From Bacillota bacterium (lineage in GTDB: Bacteria; Bacillota; Clostridia; Lachnospirales; Lachnospiraceae): a stretch of 64,000 nucleotides of DNA. The DNA lies in assembly GCA_023458035.1 (NCBI GenBank), contig JAEXAX010000015.1:1-64000 (forward strand). The letters run 5' to 3'. Made by a program: the position numbers and the translations under genes. A model generated the notes under the pieces. That model worked only from the letters and a program-made list of their open reading frames with translations. It was not told the DNA's origin and made no database searches. Shown piece after piece: positions 25,326-33,592 of this stretch (position 1 is the stretch's first letter; every line of letters starts with the position of its first letter).

Positions 25326-26192
25326 ATGAGTGGAGAGTTGCTGATATGGCTGGCATATTTTTACAGCTATTGTTTTCTGGGCTGGGTCTGGGAGACGATT
25401 TATGTTTGGATTGCCGACCGAAAGCCTTCAAACAGAGGCTTTTTGATTGGCCCGGTGATACCGCTTTACGGCTTCGGAGCCTGCGCTCTGTTATTGATCG
25501 TCAGTCGGCTGGGAAATGGTGTGGTTACCTTGTTTTTGCTCGGTTTTGTCGGCGCCAGCCTGCTGGAACTGATAACCGGCGTTGTGATGGAACGGATCTT
25601 TGAAACAAAATACTGGGATTATTCACATCTGCCGCTGAATTTCAAGGGTTATATCTGTCTGCCGATCTCGATCGGCTGGGGTGTGTTTTCGACGGTTTTG
25701 ATCAGGGTGGTTCATCCGATCGTCAGCGGGACCGTTCAAATGATTGAAATAGACAGGCTGCGCCTGGCTTTGATCGTCAGCAGCATCCTGTTTGTTATTG
25801 ATGTCATATATTCCACCCTGGAGGCCATTGATCTGCGTGAGCTGCTGGCCAAGCAGCTGGCTTATACAAAGGAAAAATTCCGCCTGGAAAACCGTTTGTC
25901 CTATTTGACAGAGTTACGCGATAGGGCGGTGGACGGATTGAAGAATGCACCGGGGAAGGCGGTCGGTTCCATCAGGGAGATGCCGAGTCGTGCCAGCTCC
26001 GGTCTACGTGACATCGAAGAAGAAATAACGAATCTGAAGCAGGAATTGAGCCGTATCACGAATTCCTGGCAGAAGGAAATCGGCAGGAAGCTGCGGGCAG
26101 GTTTGCGTGCTCTGCGCCGTAACCCGCATACCAGCTCCAAGCGTTATTCTTTCGGACTGGAGGAAATCAAGAAGTTTTTACAAAGAAAATAA
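25326..26192 (+). CDS. putative ABC transporter permease / CmpB-type membrane protein (PF06541-like)
   Basis: 288 residues. The N-terminal half (about 1-165) has five hydrophobic segments with the family-typical FLGWVWETIYVW and RGFLIGPVIPLYGFG motifs. The C-terminal half is a charged, probably coiled-coil cytoplasmic region (ENRLSYLTELRDR..., EEEITNLKQELSRI). The family is annotated as a putative ABC transporter component, but no ATPase is adjacent and the function is unproven. ATG 25326 follows GGGGGAAGG; it starts ten bases after the previous stop, so it is likely co-transcribed with the fusion gene. Confidence 0.78.
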   Translation: MSGELLIWLAYFYSYCFLGWVWETIYVWIADRKPSNRGFLIGPVIPLYGFGACALLLIVSRLGNGVVTLFLLGFVGASLLELITGVVMERIFETKYWDYSHLPLNFKGYICLPISIGWGVFSTVLIRVVHPIVSGTVQMIEIDRLRLALIVSSILFVIDVIYSTLEAIDLRELLAKQLAYTKEKFRLENRLSYLTELRDRAVDGLKNAPGKAVGSIREMPSRASSGLRDIEEEITNLKQELSRITNSWQKEIGRKLRAGLRALRRNPHTSSKRYSFGLEEIKKFLQRK

Positions 26193-26271
26193 GATGAGAA
26201 GAGGATAGACAACGGTTGCTGTTCCTTTTTGTCTTTGTGAAGCAAGCCTAAACAAGCCTGGGGAGGAGCTT

Positions 26272-26826
26272 ATGTTGCAAAATTGGGATGAACTATTATT
26301 GCGGGGGATTCGTGATCTGTTTCGAGTGCCGGCTCTGGACGGTATTTGGGCCGGGATCAGCTTTTTCGGCAATGCCGGCTGGATCTGGATCGTGCTGGCG
26401 GCCGGCCTGCTGTTGTTTCGTCAGACCAGAGCGCGAGGGTTATATATCAGTGCCGGCCTACTGTTAGATCTGGTTGTAGTTAACGGCCTCCTAAAGAACC
26501 TGATCGCACGCGCCAGACCGTATGATGTCATGACAGATTGGCTGCCGTTGATTGCAAAGCCGCATGACTATTCGTTTCCGTCCGGGCATACAGCCGCTTC
26601 TTTTGTGGCCGCCTTTCTCTGTCGGAAGTTGCTGCCGAAGCGGTATTCCCTGCCGATCATGGTTCTGGCAGTGCTGATCGCATTCTCCAGACTGTATCTG
26701 GGTGTGCATTACCCGAGTGATGTGCTCGGCGGAGCGTTGCTCGGTTATGTGCTGGCCATGACGACACTATGGCTGGGCCGACGGGCAGAGCGAAAGCTGT
26801 CTTCTGCGAAGGAACAGATTTCCTGA
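26272..26826 (+). CDS. PAP2-family membrane phosphatase
   Basis: 184 residues with five or six membrane segments and the three phosphatase motifs: KNLIARARP (about residues 79-87), PSGH (about 103-106) and SRLYLGVHYPSD (about 142-153). These residues hydrolyse phosphate from lipid phosphates such as phosphatidic acid or undecaprenyl pyrophosphate at the outer face of the membrane; exact substrate not deducible. Start at ATG 26272 after GGGGAGGAGC. Confidence 0.9.
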   Translation: MLQNWDELLLRGIRDLFRVPALDGIWAGISFFGNAGWIWIVLAAGLLLFRQTRARGLYISAGLLLDLVVVNGLLKNLIARARPYDVMTDWLPLIAKPHDYSFPSGHTAASFVAAFLCRKLLPKRYSLPIMVLAVLIAFSRLYLGVHYPSDVLGGALLGYVLAMTTLWLGRRAERKLSSAKEQIS

Positions 26827-26891
26827 TTTTTTGTCCGGAGCGGGGGTGAAAAAGCTGTAAAAAAATGGTGGTAAAAAAAATAAAAAAACTC

Positions 26892-26920
26892 TTGCATTAT
26901 GAATTGAGCTATGCTAATAT
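26892..26920 (+). promoter_or_regulatory. promoter of the five-tRNA operon
   Basis: -35 TTGCAT (26892-26897), a 17-bp spacer, -10 TAATAT (26915-26920), 55 bases before tRNA-Tyr. Confidence 0.75.
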
Positions 26921-26975
26921 ATGTATCTGTCAGGTGCTTAAGAACGAACCGAAATCTTGAGTAACAGATACATTT

Positions 26976-27057
26976 GGATGGATTCCCGAGCGGCCAAAGG
27001 GGGCAGACTGTAAATCTGTTGTCGACGACTTCGAAGGTTCGAATCCTTCTCCATCCA
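26976..27057 (+). tRNA. tRNA-Tyr (GTA)
   Basis: Acceptor 26976-26982 pairs with 27050-27056. Anticodon loop ACTGTAAAT centre gives GTA, and a long variable arm is present as expected for Tyr. Discriminator A27057; CCA not encoded. First of five co-oriented tRNAs. Confidence 0.95.
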
Positions 27058-27100
27058 TTTATGATCAGAGCGAATCTGGTTGTAGTGGTTACACGTCTTC

Positions 27101-27186
27101 GCCGGCGTGGCGGAACAGGCAGACGCACAGGACTTAAAATCCTGCGGGACTAATCTCCCGTACCGGTTCGATTCCGGTCGCCGGCA
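27101..27186 (+). tRNA. tRNA-Leu (TAA)
   Basis: Acceptor GCCGGCG (27101-27107) pairs with 27179-27185. Anticodon TAA, long variable arm (class II tRNA), discriminator A27186, no encoded CCA. Confidence 0.96.
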
Positions 27187-27212
27187 TTCGTCTGGCATTA
27201 TGCGGATGGAAT

Positions 27213-27285
<73 letters not shown>

Positions 27286-27305
27286 CTAATCATTGAAATA
27301 CCTTT

Positions 27306-27376
27306 GCGGGTGTAGTTCAATGGTAGAACACTAGCCTTCCAAGCTAGATACGTGGGTTCGATTCCCATCACCCGCT
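27306..27376 (+). tRNA. tRNA-Gly (TCC)
   Basis: Acceptor GCGGGTG (27306-27312) pairs with 27369-27375. Loop CTTCCAA gives anticodon TCC; discriminator T27376; no encoded CCA. Confidence 0.96.
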
Positions 27377-27458
27377 TTTATCACAGATCCGAAATCGGAA
27401 GGGTGGTAAACACATCTGAGGATTGATAGTTTTCAATCTGAAGATGTTTCATATATAT

Positions 27459-27530
27459 GCACGAGTGGCTCAGTGGTAGAGCATCGCCTTGCCAAGGCGA
27501 GGGTCGCGGGTTCGAATCCCGTCTCGTGCT
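27459..27530 (+). tRNA. tRNA-Gly (GCC)
   Basis: Acceptor GCACGAG (27459-27465) pairs with 27523-27529. Loop TTGCCAA gives anticodon GCC; discriminator T27530; no encoded CCA. Between the two Gly genes lies an imperfect hairpin (about 27409-27449), possibly a processing signal. Confidence 0.96.
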
Positions 27531-27553
27531 TTTTTTGTGGCCATTTATGGCTT

Positions 27554-27577
27554 GCTCCGGTATTCCGGAGCTTTTTT
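27554..27577 (+). terminator. terminator of the five-tRNA operon
   Basis: GCTCCGG, loop TATT, CCGGAGC, then six T; 23 bases after the last tRNA. The stretch 27578-27739 that follows shows no further feature I can support. Confidence 0.92.
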
Positions 27578-27739
27578 AGTATCATTATATCATTGGATCG
27601 TGAAGGCGGTACAGCAGACTGCATCGGGGAGAGGAATCAATGACAGAACAAAACGCAAAGCGTTTGAATATTGCACGCATTATGATATTTTAAGCGCTGG
27701 TCTTCCTTGCTATGATATCGGTAAAGAAAGGGAGATAGC

Positions 27740-28090
27740 ATGATGCAAAAAACAAAGAAACAGGGTGAACCGATCAATGTGGAGATAGGACAACGACTGA
27801 AAACAGTCAGGATCATGAACGGTTACACACAGGAAGAATTTGCGGAAGCGCTTTCGGTCAGTGTGGTACAATATAATCGTTTGGAGAATGGTTTATTCGC
27901 AATCGGACCGGATAAGCTGCGTGTCCTGTATAATTCCTATAAGATTTCACCGACCTTTCTGGTAACCGGAGAACAGCCGGAGGTCCTGGATATTGAAGAG
28001 GTGCTGGTGAATGCCGATGTCGATAAGCGAAATGAAATTTTGCAGCGGGTATCGACCTATCAACTGCAATTATTAAAACGCCGCATATAA
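27740..28090 (+). CDS. XRE-family helix-turn-helix regulator
   Basis: 116 residues. The DNA-binding domain (about 16-72) reads IGQRLKTVRIMNGYTQEEFAEALSVSVVQYNRLENG, a standard Cro/C1-type helix-turn-helix, followed by a helical tail (about 75-116) that may dimerise. Start at ATG 27740 or 27743 behind AAAGGGAG. It is followed 29 bases later by a small protein gene of unknown function; target genes are unknown. It does not look like part of a phage or toxin-antitoxin pair because no partner is visible. Confidence 0.88.
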   Translation: MMQKTKKQGEPINVEIGQRLKTVRIMNGYTQEEFAEALSVSVVQYNRLENGLFAIGPDKLRVLYNSYKISPTFLVTGEQPEVLDIEEVLVNADVDKRNEILQRVSTYQLQLLKRRI

Positions 28091-28119
28091 CAGATGCCGA
28101 TGGAACCGAGGTGACAGGG

Positions 28120-28458
28120 ATGAAAGGAGAATGGCGGCATGGTGAGACGATAGAAGGGCTGATGGCGAGGACAGGACCGACGATGGGAGCGGCAGTGCGC
28201 TATGGGGAACACGTGATAGCGGCGGAGTATTCCAGTCGGGGCTGCTATCGGGCGATGGTGTATTTTTGTCCGAAAACTCAGGAAGAAGATGCTTTTATGG
28301 AACGTCCGTTGTTGCCGGAGCTTCAGCTTAAAGAGGACTTCACTGACAGCGGTCATGCGATTCTGGCAGCGATCCAGAAACTGGCAGAGACAGAACGAAC
28401 CGGGCATATGGTCGATGGCTGGGTTGACTATGATCAAGGCGATTATGGGGAAATCTGA
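28120..28458 (+). CDS. hypothetical protein, 112 aa
   Basis: I do not recognise this family. It is a soluble, moderately acidic protein with no signal peptide, membrane segment or cysteine cluster; the centre RCYRAMVYFCPKT-like stretch suggests a beta fold. The ATG at 28120 has GAGGTG five bases upstream; a GTG at 28111 in frame is possible. It sits between the XRE regulator and a branched terminator at 28474, so the two genes probably form one transcript. Codon use resembles its neighbours, which supports it being real. Confidence 0.65.
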   Translation: MKGEWRHGETIEGLMARTGPTMGAAVRYGEHVIAAEYSSRGCYRAMVYFCPKTQEEDAFMERPLLPELQLKEDFTDSGHAILAAIQKLAETERTGHMVDGWVDYDQGDYGEI

Positions 28459-28473
28459 TAATGAAATTAGGAG

Positions 28474-28523
28474 AGAGTCGAAAAGGGATAGCTGTTGGCA
28501 GTTGGATCTCAGGCTCTTTTTTT
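28474..28523 (+). terminator. probable branched terminator
   Basis: AGAGTC (28474-28479) pairs with GGCTCT (28512-28517) around an inner AGCTG/CAGTT hairpin, followed by seven T. Less compact than the other terminators here. Confidence 0.55.
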
Positions 28524-28553
28524 GTGCCAATGCTTGGCGGGGAAAATCAATGA

Positions 28554-28583
28554 TTGGCAGAAAAAAGAAAAATATGCTATGAT
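28554..28583 (+). promoter_or_regulatory. promoter of the DUF1653/metY unit
   Basis: -35 TTGGCA (28554-28559), an 18-bp spacer, -10 TATGAT (28578-28583), 25 bases before the start. Confidence 0.75.
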
Positions 28584-28607
28584 GACCGAAGATCGAAAGG
28601 GGGATAT

Positions 28608-28892
28608 ATGAACGAACAAAGAATTCAAGCGGGAGATCTGGTACAGCATTTCAAACGGGAATGGGCCGCGCCGGCAAGCCCGGATTATTTGTATCGGGTC
28701 ATCGGCTTTGCCGAGCATACGGAGAGCGGGGAACCGCTGGTTGTTTATCAGGCGCTGTACGGAAGCGGCGGCCTGTATGCCAGACCATACGAGATGTTTA
28801 TGAGTGAGGTCGATCGGACGAAATATCCCGAAGTTCGGCAGCGGTACCGATTTGAGGCAGTGAGAGTAATGACTGACAGGAACAAAATATGA
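28608..28892 (+). CDS. DUF1653 family protein
   Basis: 94 residues. The pattern GDLVQHFKRE...YLYRVIGFAEHTESGEPLVVYQALYG...YARPYEMFMSEVDRTKYP matches the small DUF1653 family, which has a beta-rich SH3-like fold and no established function. Start at ATG 28608 behind AAAGGGGG. The metY gene begins 26 bases later and has no promoter of its own that I can see, so the two are probably co-transcribed. Confidence 0.85.
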   Translation: MNEQRIQAGDLVQHFKREWAAPASPDYLYRVIGFAEHTESGEPLVVYQALYGSGGLYARPYEMFMSEVDRTKYPEVRQRYRFEAVRVMTDRNKI

Positions 28893-28917
28893 GCATCACA
28901 ACGAGGAGGACGAGAGC

Positions 28918-30207
28918 ATGAATTACAACATTGAGACCAAATGTCTTCATGACGGGTGGAAACCGCAAAATGGTGAAGCCAGACAGCTGCCGATCTGGCA
29001 GAGTACGACGTTTAAATATGATAGCAGCGAGCACATGGGCAAATTATTTGATCTGGAAGCCAGCGGGTATTTCTATAGCCGTCTGCAAAACCCGACCAAT
29101 GACCAGGTGGCAGCCAAGATCACCGCGTTGGAAGGGGGAGCGGCCGGTATGCTGACATCCTCCGGGCAGGCCGCAAATTTTTATGCCATCTTTAATATCT
29201 GCGAAGCCGGTAGTCATATCTTGGCTTCATCCGCTATCTATGGGGGAACCTTTAACCTGTTATCGGTGACCATGAAGAAGCTGGGGATCGAGTGTACGTT
29301 TGTTGATCAGACCCTGCCGCTTGCTAAGCTGCAGACCTATATTCGGCCGAATACTCGGGTGATCTTTGGAGAAACCATAAGTAATCCGGGAGTACAGGTG
29401 CTGGATATCGAAAAATTTGCCCGGCTGGCCCATTCCAACCATTTGCCGCTGATTGTCGATAATACCTTTGCTACACCGATCAATTGTCGGCCGTTTGAAT
29501 GGGGGGCGGATATCGTGACCCATTCCACCACCAAATATATGGACGGACACGGCGTCAGTGTCGGCGGTGTTATCATTGACAGCGGAAACTTTGATTGGAT
29601 GGCCAAGCCGGAGCTCTTTCCGGGCCTGACAGAGCCGGATGCCTCTTATCATGGACTGACCTATGCCTCGGCCTTTGGCAAAGGAGCATATATCACAAAG
29701 GCCACGGCGCAGCTGATGCGTGACTTGGGTTCCAGTCAGTCGCCTCAAAATGCGTTCTATATTAATCTCGGTCTGGAAACCCTGCATCTGAGAATGGAGC
29801 GGCATTGCAGTAATGCGCTGGCGATCGCCCGTTATCTGCAAGCCCATGATCAGGTGGCCTGGGTCAGCTATCCGGGACTGGAAAGTCATGCTTCCTATGA
29901 ACTCGGGCAGAAATACTTACCCAAGGGCTCCTGCGGCGTACTTGCTTTCGGTGTCAAGGGTGATCGGGCGGCGGCTGTTCGATTCATGGATAGCCTGCAG
30001 CTGGTATCGATCGCGACCCATGTAGCGGACAGCAAAACCTGCCTGCTGCATCCGGCCAGTCATACCCACAGACAGTTGACGGATGAGCAGCTGACGGCAG
30101 CCGGGGTATCACCGGATCTGATCAGGTTGTCGGTTGGCATTGAAAATGTCGATGATCTGCTGGCAGATATCGGCAGAGCCCTGGAGCAGGTGCAAAGTAG
30201 GGATTGA
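28918..30207 (+). CDS. metY: O-acetylhomoserine sulfhydrylase / aminocarboxypropyltransferase
   Basis: 429-residue PLP enzyme of the Cys/Met metabolism family. The early segment CLHDGWKPQNGEARQLPIWQSTTF and the length above 420 are typical of O-acetylhomoserine sulfhydrylases rather than cystathionine synthases (about 380). The PLP lysine lies in HSTTKYMDGHG (near residue 206), and SSGQAA and NPG motifs are present. It joins sulfide (or methanethiol) to O-acetylhomoserine to form homocysteine. Start behind GAGGAGG. Its stop codon overlaps the -35 box of the rplJ promoter. Confidence 0.92.
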   Translation: MNYNIETKCLHDGWKPQNGEARQLPIWQSTTFKYDSSEHMGKLFDLEASGYFYSRLQNPTNDQVAAKITALEGGAAGMLTSSGQAANFYAIFNICEAGSHILASSAIYGGTFNLLSVTMKKLGIECTFVDQTLPLAKLQTYIRPNTRVIFGETISNPGVQVLDIEKFARLAHSNHLPLIVDNTFATPINCRPFEWGADIVTHSTTKYMDGHGVSVGGVIIDSGNFDWMAKPELFPGLTEPDASYHGLTYASAFGKGAYITKATAQLMRDLGSSQSPQNAFYINLGLETLHLRMERHCSNALAIARYLQAHDQVAWVSYPGLESHASYELGQKYLPKGSCGVLAFGVKGDRAAAVRFMDSLQLVSIATHVADSKTCLLHPASHTHRQLTDEQLTAAGVSPDLIRLSVGIENVDDLLADIGRALEQVQSRD

Positions 30208-30232
30208 CATACTACTGAAACCGTGGTATCCT
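30204..30232 (+). promoter_or_regulatory. rplJL promoter
   Basis: Perfect -35 TTGACA (30204-30209), a 17-bp spacer, -10 TATCCT (30227-30232). The -35 overlaps the metY stop codon. Confidence 0.75.
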
Positions 30233-30239
30233 AATACAG

Positions 30240-30320
30240 GATTTTTACTGCCGAAGACAGCAGGTGCGAAAGCGTAAGATGGATATCGCCTGCCGAGGAA
30301 GAAATGATGGGATTCATATT
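30240..30320 (+). ncRNA. ribosomal protein L10 leader
   Basis: The segment with CCGAAGACAGCAGGTG, TAAGA and CCTGCCGAGGA (30251-30299) matches the Firmicutes L10 leader, where the L10-L12 complex binds its own mRNA. The stem CAGCAGG/CCTGC is visible. A terminator hairpin follows at 30321, so excess L10 is expected to favour early termination or block expression of rplJ-rplL. Confidence 0.9.
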
Positions 30321-30348
30321 CTCCTTGTCTTTGACAAGGAGTTTTTTT
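30321..30348 (+). terminator. attenuator terminator of the L10 leader
   Basis: CTCCTTGTC, loop TTT, GACAAGGAG, then seven T. It lies inside the rplJ leader, 58 bases before the start codon. Confidence 0.9.
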
Positions 30349-30406
30349 ATTTTGAAAGCCCCTTTTGCGTGCAGTAGGATTTCATACTGAATAAGGAGGT
30401 GTAGAT

Positions 30407-30898
30407 ATGGCAAAGATTGAACAGAAGAAACCGGTTGTGGCTGAGATCTCAGAGCATATTCAGGATGCAGCCAGCGTTGTATTGGTAAACTACTGTGGTT
30501 TAACCGTAGAGCAGGATACCAGACTGCGTAAGTTGCTGAGAGAAGAAGGCATCGTTTACAAGGTATATAAAAATACCATGCTGAACTTTGCATTCAGCGG
30601 TACCCCGTGCGAGGCTTTGCAGCAGCATCTGGAAGGCCCGAACGCAGTAGCGATCTCTAAAACTGATGCAACTGCGGCCGCCAGAATTATTTCTAAGTTC
30701 GCGAAGGAAGCTCCGGCTCTGGAGCTGATCGCCGGTGTTGTAGAAGGAAACTACTACGACAACAAGGGCATGCAGGCGCTGGCCAACGTTCCGTCGAGAG
30801 AAGAGCTGCTCGGAAAGTTACTGGGAAGCATCCAGTCTCCGATTTCCAACTTGGCACGTGTGCTTAACCAGATCGCAGAAGCAAAAGCAGAGGCCTAG
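30407..30898 (+). CDS. rplJ: 50S ribosomal protein L10
   Basis: 163 residues; the start KIEQKKPVVAEISEHIQDAASVVLVNYCGLTVEQDTRLRKLLREEGIVYKVYKNTM is the L10 RNA-binding domain and the C-terminal helix (ISNLARVLNQIAEAKAEA) binds L7/L12 dimers. L10 anchors the stalk that recruits translation GTPases, and autoregulates this operon through the leader at 30240. Start behind AAGGAGGTG. rplL follows after 61 bases. Confidence 0.97.
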   Translation: MAKIEQKKPVVAEISEHIQDAASVVLVNYCGLTVEQDTRLRKLLREEGIVYKVYKNTMLNFAFSGTPCEALQQHLEGPNAVAISKTDATAAARIISKFAKEAPALELIAGVVEGNYYDNKGMQALANVPSREELLGKLLGSIQSPISNLARVLNQIAEAKAEA

Positions 30899-30959
30899 AA
30901 GGCCGCGGGCTGCATAGGCAGCCGACAAAACATACTATATGAAATAGGAGGAATTTAAA

Positions 30960-31334
30960 ATGGCAAAGTTAACTGTAGCTGAGTTTATCGAAGCAATCAA
31001 GGAATTGTCTGTATTAGAATTAAATGATTTAGTAAAGGCTTGTGAGGAAGAGTTTGGTGTTTCCGCAGCAGCCGGTGTTGTTGTAGCAGCAGCCGGTGGC
31101 GCAGCTGAGGCGGCAGAAGAGAAGACCGAGTTCGACGTAGAGCTGACCGAGGTTGGACCGAACAAGGTTAAGGTTATCAAGGTTGTTCGTGAAGTAACCG
31201 GTTTGGGCCTGAAGGAAGCTAAGGAATTAGTTGACGGCGCTCCGAAGCTGGTTAAGGAGCAGGTAAGCAAGGAAGAGGCTGAAGAGCTGGCTAAGAAGTT
31301 TGAGGCTGAAGGCGCTAAGGCTACCCTGAAATAA
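30960..31334 (+). CDS. rplL: 50S ribosomal protein L7/L12
   Basis: 124 residues: N-terminal dimerisation helices (1-32), an Ala-rich hinge (about 35-54), and the C-terminal factor-binding domain with KVKVIKVVREVTGLGLKEAKELVDGAP. Multiple copies bind L10 in the ribosomal stalk. Start behind ATAGGAGG. A terminator follows at 31356; rpoB is not downstream, unlike in many Firmicutes. Confidence 0.98.
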   Translation: MAKLTVAEFIEAIKELSVLELNDLVKACEEEFGVSAAAGVVVAAAGGAAEAAEEKTEFDVELTEVGPNKVKVIKVVREVTGLGLKEAKELVDGAPKLVKEQVSKEEAEELAKKFEAEGAKATLK

Positions 31335-31355
31335 TCTGATTCAGTATAAGGTAAG

Positions 31356-31392
31356 AACGAGATCTGTAAGCATTTGCGGGTCTCGTTTTTTT
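31356..31392 (+). terminator. terminator of rplJL
   Basis: AACGAGA (31356-31362) pairs with TCTCGTT (31381-31387), followed by a T run to 31392. Confidence 0.85.
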
Positions 31393-31466
31393 ATTTCAGG
31401 AGAAAGTGGAAAAGACTGCCGGGCCTGCTTTTCTTTTGATACAACAGGCATTGCCGTTTTTTTCGA

Positions 31467-31495
31467 TTGTGAAGCCGGCGGTTTTCGCCTATAAT
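31467..31495 (+). promoter_or_regulatory. fbp promoter
   Basis: -35 TTGTGA (31467-31472), a 17-bp spacer, perfect -10 TATAAT (31490-31495), about 82 bases before the start. Confidence 0.75.
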
Positions 31496-31576
31496 GGAAA
31501 GAAAACTAAGGAAGTTTTCTGTCAAACAACTATGCAGCGGTCGGGACTAACCCGGTCCGAGCGAAAGGGGAAAGTC

Positions 31577-33520
31577 ATGGAACATAAGGCGCTTGAATAT
31601 CTGGCGGAGCTCTATCCGTCGGTAGCCAAGGCGGCAACAGAGATCATCAACCTGCAATCGATCATTAATCTGCCAAAGGGTACGGAGCATTTTTTGTCGG
31701 ACATCCACGGGGAGTATGAGGCCTTTTCGCATGTTCTGCGAAACGGCTCCGGGGCGGTACGTAAGAAAATTGATGATGTGTTCGGCCATACGCTGAATCA
31801 GGCCGAGAAAAAGGCGGTGGCCACCCTGATCTATTATCCGCGGGAAAAGATAGAGGAGATAAAAAAAAACTGCGAAAACAACGAAGATCTGGATGACTGG
31901 TATAAGGTGACCCTCTATCGGTTGATCGAGATCTGCAAAACGGTCACCTCAAAGTATACCCGCTCGAAGGTCAGAAAGGCGTTGCCGGCAGATTATGCCT
32001 ATATCATCGAGGAGCTGATTACCGAAAAATCAGAGGTATTGAACAAGGGCGCTTACTATGAGACCATCGTGCAGACCATTATCGAGATCGGTCGTGCGGA
32101 GAAGTTCATCATCGCCATGGCGGAGTTGATCTGGCGGATGGTCATTGATCATCTGCACATCGTCGGGGATATTTATGACCGCGGTCCGGGACCGCATTTG
32201 ATTATGGAGGATCTGATGCAGTATCATTCGCTTGATATCCAGTGGGGCAATCATGATGTGCTCTGGCTGGGAGCGGCTGCCGGTCATCCGGCCTGTATCG
32301 CGACCATTGTCCGCCTCTGCCTGCGCTATGGAAACATGAACATTTTGGAGGACGGCTACGGTATCAATCTGCTGCCGCTGGCGGCCTTGGCCATGGAGAC
32401 CTATGCTAAGGATGAGGCGGCCTGCTTCCGCCTGAAAAATGAAACTGCCGAGCGACCGTTGCTGTTAGAGCGGCGGATGCATAAGGCTATCAGTATCATC
32501 CAATTCAAGTTGGAGGCGGCTGTGATCAAACGACATCCGGAATATCGCCTGGAGAACCGACGCCTGTTGCGGGCCATGAACGCCGGAAAAGCGTCCGTCA
32601 GTCTGGACGGAAGAGAGTATCCGCTGTTGGATTCCTATTTTCCGACGATCGGAGAGATGGATCCGGAAGCGTTGACCGAGGCTGAGGCAAAGGTCATGCA
32701 AAAGCTGGTGGTCGCATTTAAAAATTGTGATAAGCTGCAGCGTCATATGCGCTTTCTGCTGCGAAACGGAGCCTTATATAAGGTCTATAACGGCAATCTG
32801 TTGTATCATGGCTGCTTGCCGCTGGATGAGGACGGACGGCGGCAGACCCTGCTTATTGATGATGTGCCTTACGGTGGTCGTGCGCTGTATGACAAGCTGG
32901 ACGGCTATGTCAGAAAAGCGTATTTCTCGACCGATCCGGCAGAGCGACAGCGCGGACAGGACCTGATCTGGTATCTCTGGTGTGGACCGCATTCGCCATT
33001 ATTCGGCCGTGATAAGATGGCCACCTTTGAGCGCTATCTGATTGCCGATAAGAAGACGCACAGAGAGGAGAAAAATGCGTATTACCGGTTGATCGATCAA
33101 AGGGAAACTGCGGAGGAGATTCTGACGGAATTTGGATTGACCGGAGAACATACCCACATCATTAACGGTCATATGCCGATCCACGTGAAGGTGGGGGAGA
33201 GCCCAATCAAATGCGGTGGTCGCGTATTGATGATCGACGGCGGTTTTTCCAAAGCCTATCAAAGCGAAACCGGTATCGCCGGTTATACCCTGACATTTAA
33301 TTCGTATGGGTTGGCATTGACCATTCATGAGTCGTTTGACTGTAAGCAAACTGCCGTACAGACAGAAAGTGATATGGAGTCAAAACAGCTGACGGTGGAG
33401 CAGAGCGGCAGGCGGTTTCTGGTCGGGGATACCGATAACGGCAAAAAAATGCAGCGGCGCATCGAGGAATTGAAGGAGCTGATCGCGGCCTATCGGTCAG
33501 GCGCTATTAAGGAGAAATAG
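31577..33520 (+). CDS. fbp: fructose-1,6-bisphosphatase, class III
   Basis: 647-residue calcineurin-type phosphatase of the Firmicutes class III family. Metal-binding motifs SDIHGEYEAF (near residue 39), VGDIYDRGPGPH (near 195) and WGNHDVLWLG (near 219) are visible, and a late INGHMPIHV. It removes phosphate from fructose-1,6-bisphosphate in gluconeogenesis, opposing the pfkA product encoded at 44006. I place the start at ATG 31577 behind AAAGGGG; the frame is open further upstream but that part contains the promoter. Followed by the hydrogenase gene after 72 bases. Confidence 0.93.
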   Translation: MEHKALEYLAELYPSVAKAATEIINLQSIINLPKGTEHFLSDIHGEYEAFSHVLRNGSGAVRKKIDDVFGHTLNQAEKKAVATLIYYPREKIEEIKKNCENNEDLDDWYKVTLYRLIEICKTVTSKYTRSKVRKALPADYAYIIEELITEKSEVLNKGAYYETIVQTIIEIGRAEKFIIAMAELIWRMVIDHLHIVGDIYDRGPGPHLIMEDLMQYHSLDIQWGNHDVLWLGAAAGHPACIATIVRLCLRYGNMNILEDGYGINLLPLAALAMETYAKDEAACFRLKNETAERPLLLERRMHKAISIIQFKLEAAVIKRHPEYRLENRRLLRAMNAGKASVSLDGREYPLLDSYFPTIGEMDPEALTEAEAKVMQKLVVAFKNCDKLQRHMRFLLRNGALYKVYNGNLLYHGCLPLDEDGRRQTLLIDDVPYGGRALYDKLDGYVRKAYFSTDPAERQRGQDLIWYLWCGPHSPLFGRDKMATFERYLIADKKTHREEKNAYYRLIDQRETAEEILTEFGLTGEHTHIINGHMPIHVKVGESPIKCGGRVLMIDGGFSKAYQSETGIAGYTLTFNSYGLALTIHESFDCKQTAVQTESDMESKQLTVEQSGRRFLVGDTDNGKKMQRRIEELKELIAAYRSGAIKEK

Positions 33521-33592
33521 CGGCGGCGCGAGAGCGGTGAGAAATGACAGTTTGACTGTGAGTGTTATATGTATGTGTAAAGGAGAAAAGCT

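Noticed and set aside
27489..27743. 84-codon plus-strand open frame starting inside tRNA-Gly (GCC)
   Set aside because: It begins within the tRNA, crosses the operon terminator and has no ribosome binding site or recognisable protein features.
27740..28458. XRE regulator plus small protein as a toxin-antitoxin pair
   Set aside because: The downstream protein shows no toxin motif (RelE, HipA, Fic, PIN) and the order and sizes give no specific support.
31406..31576. N-terminal extension of fbp
   Set aside because: This stretch contains the promoter TTGTGA-17-TATAAT; the canonical class III start lies at 31577.
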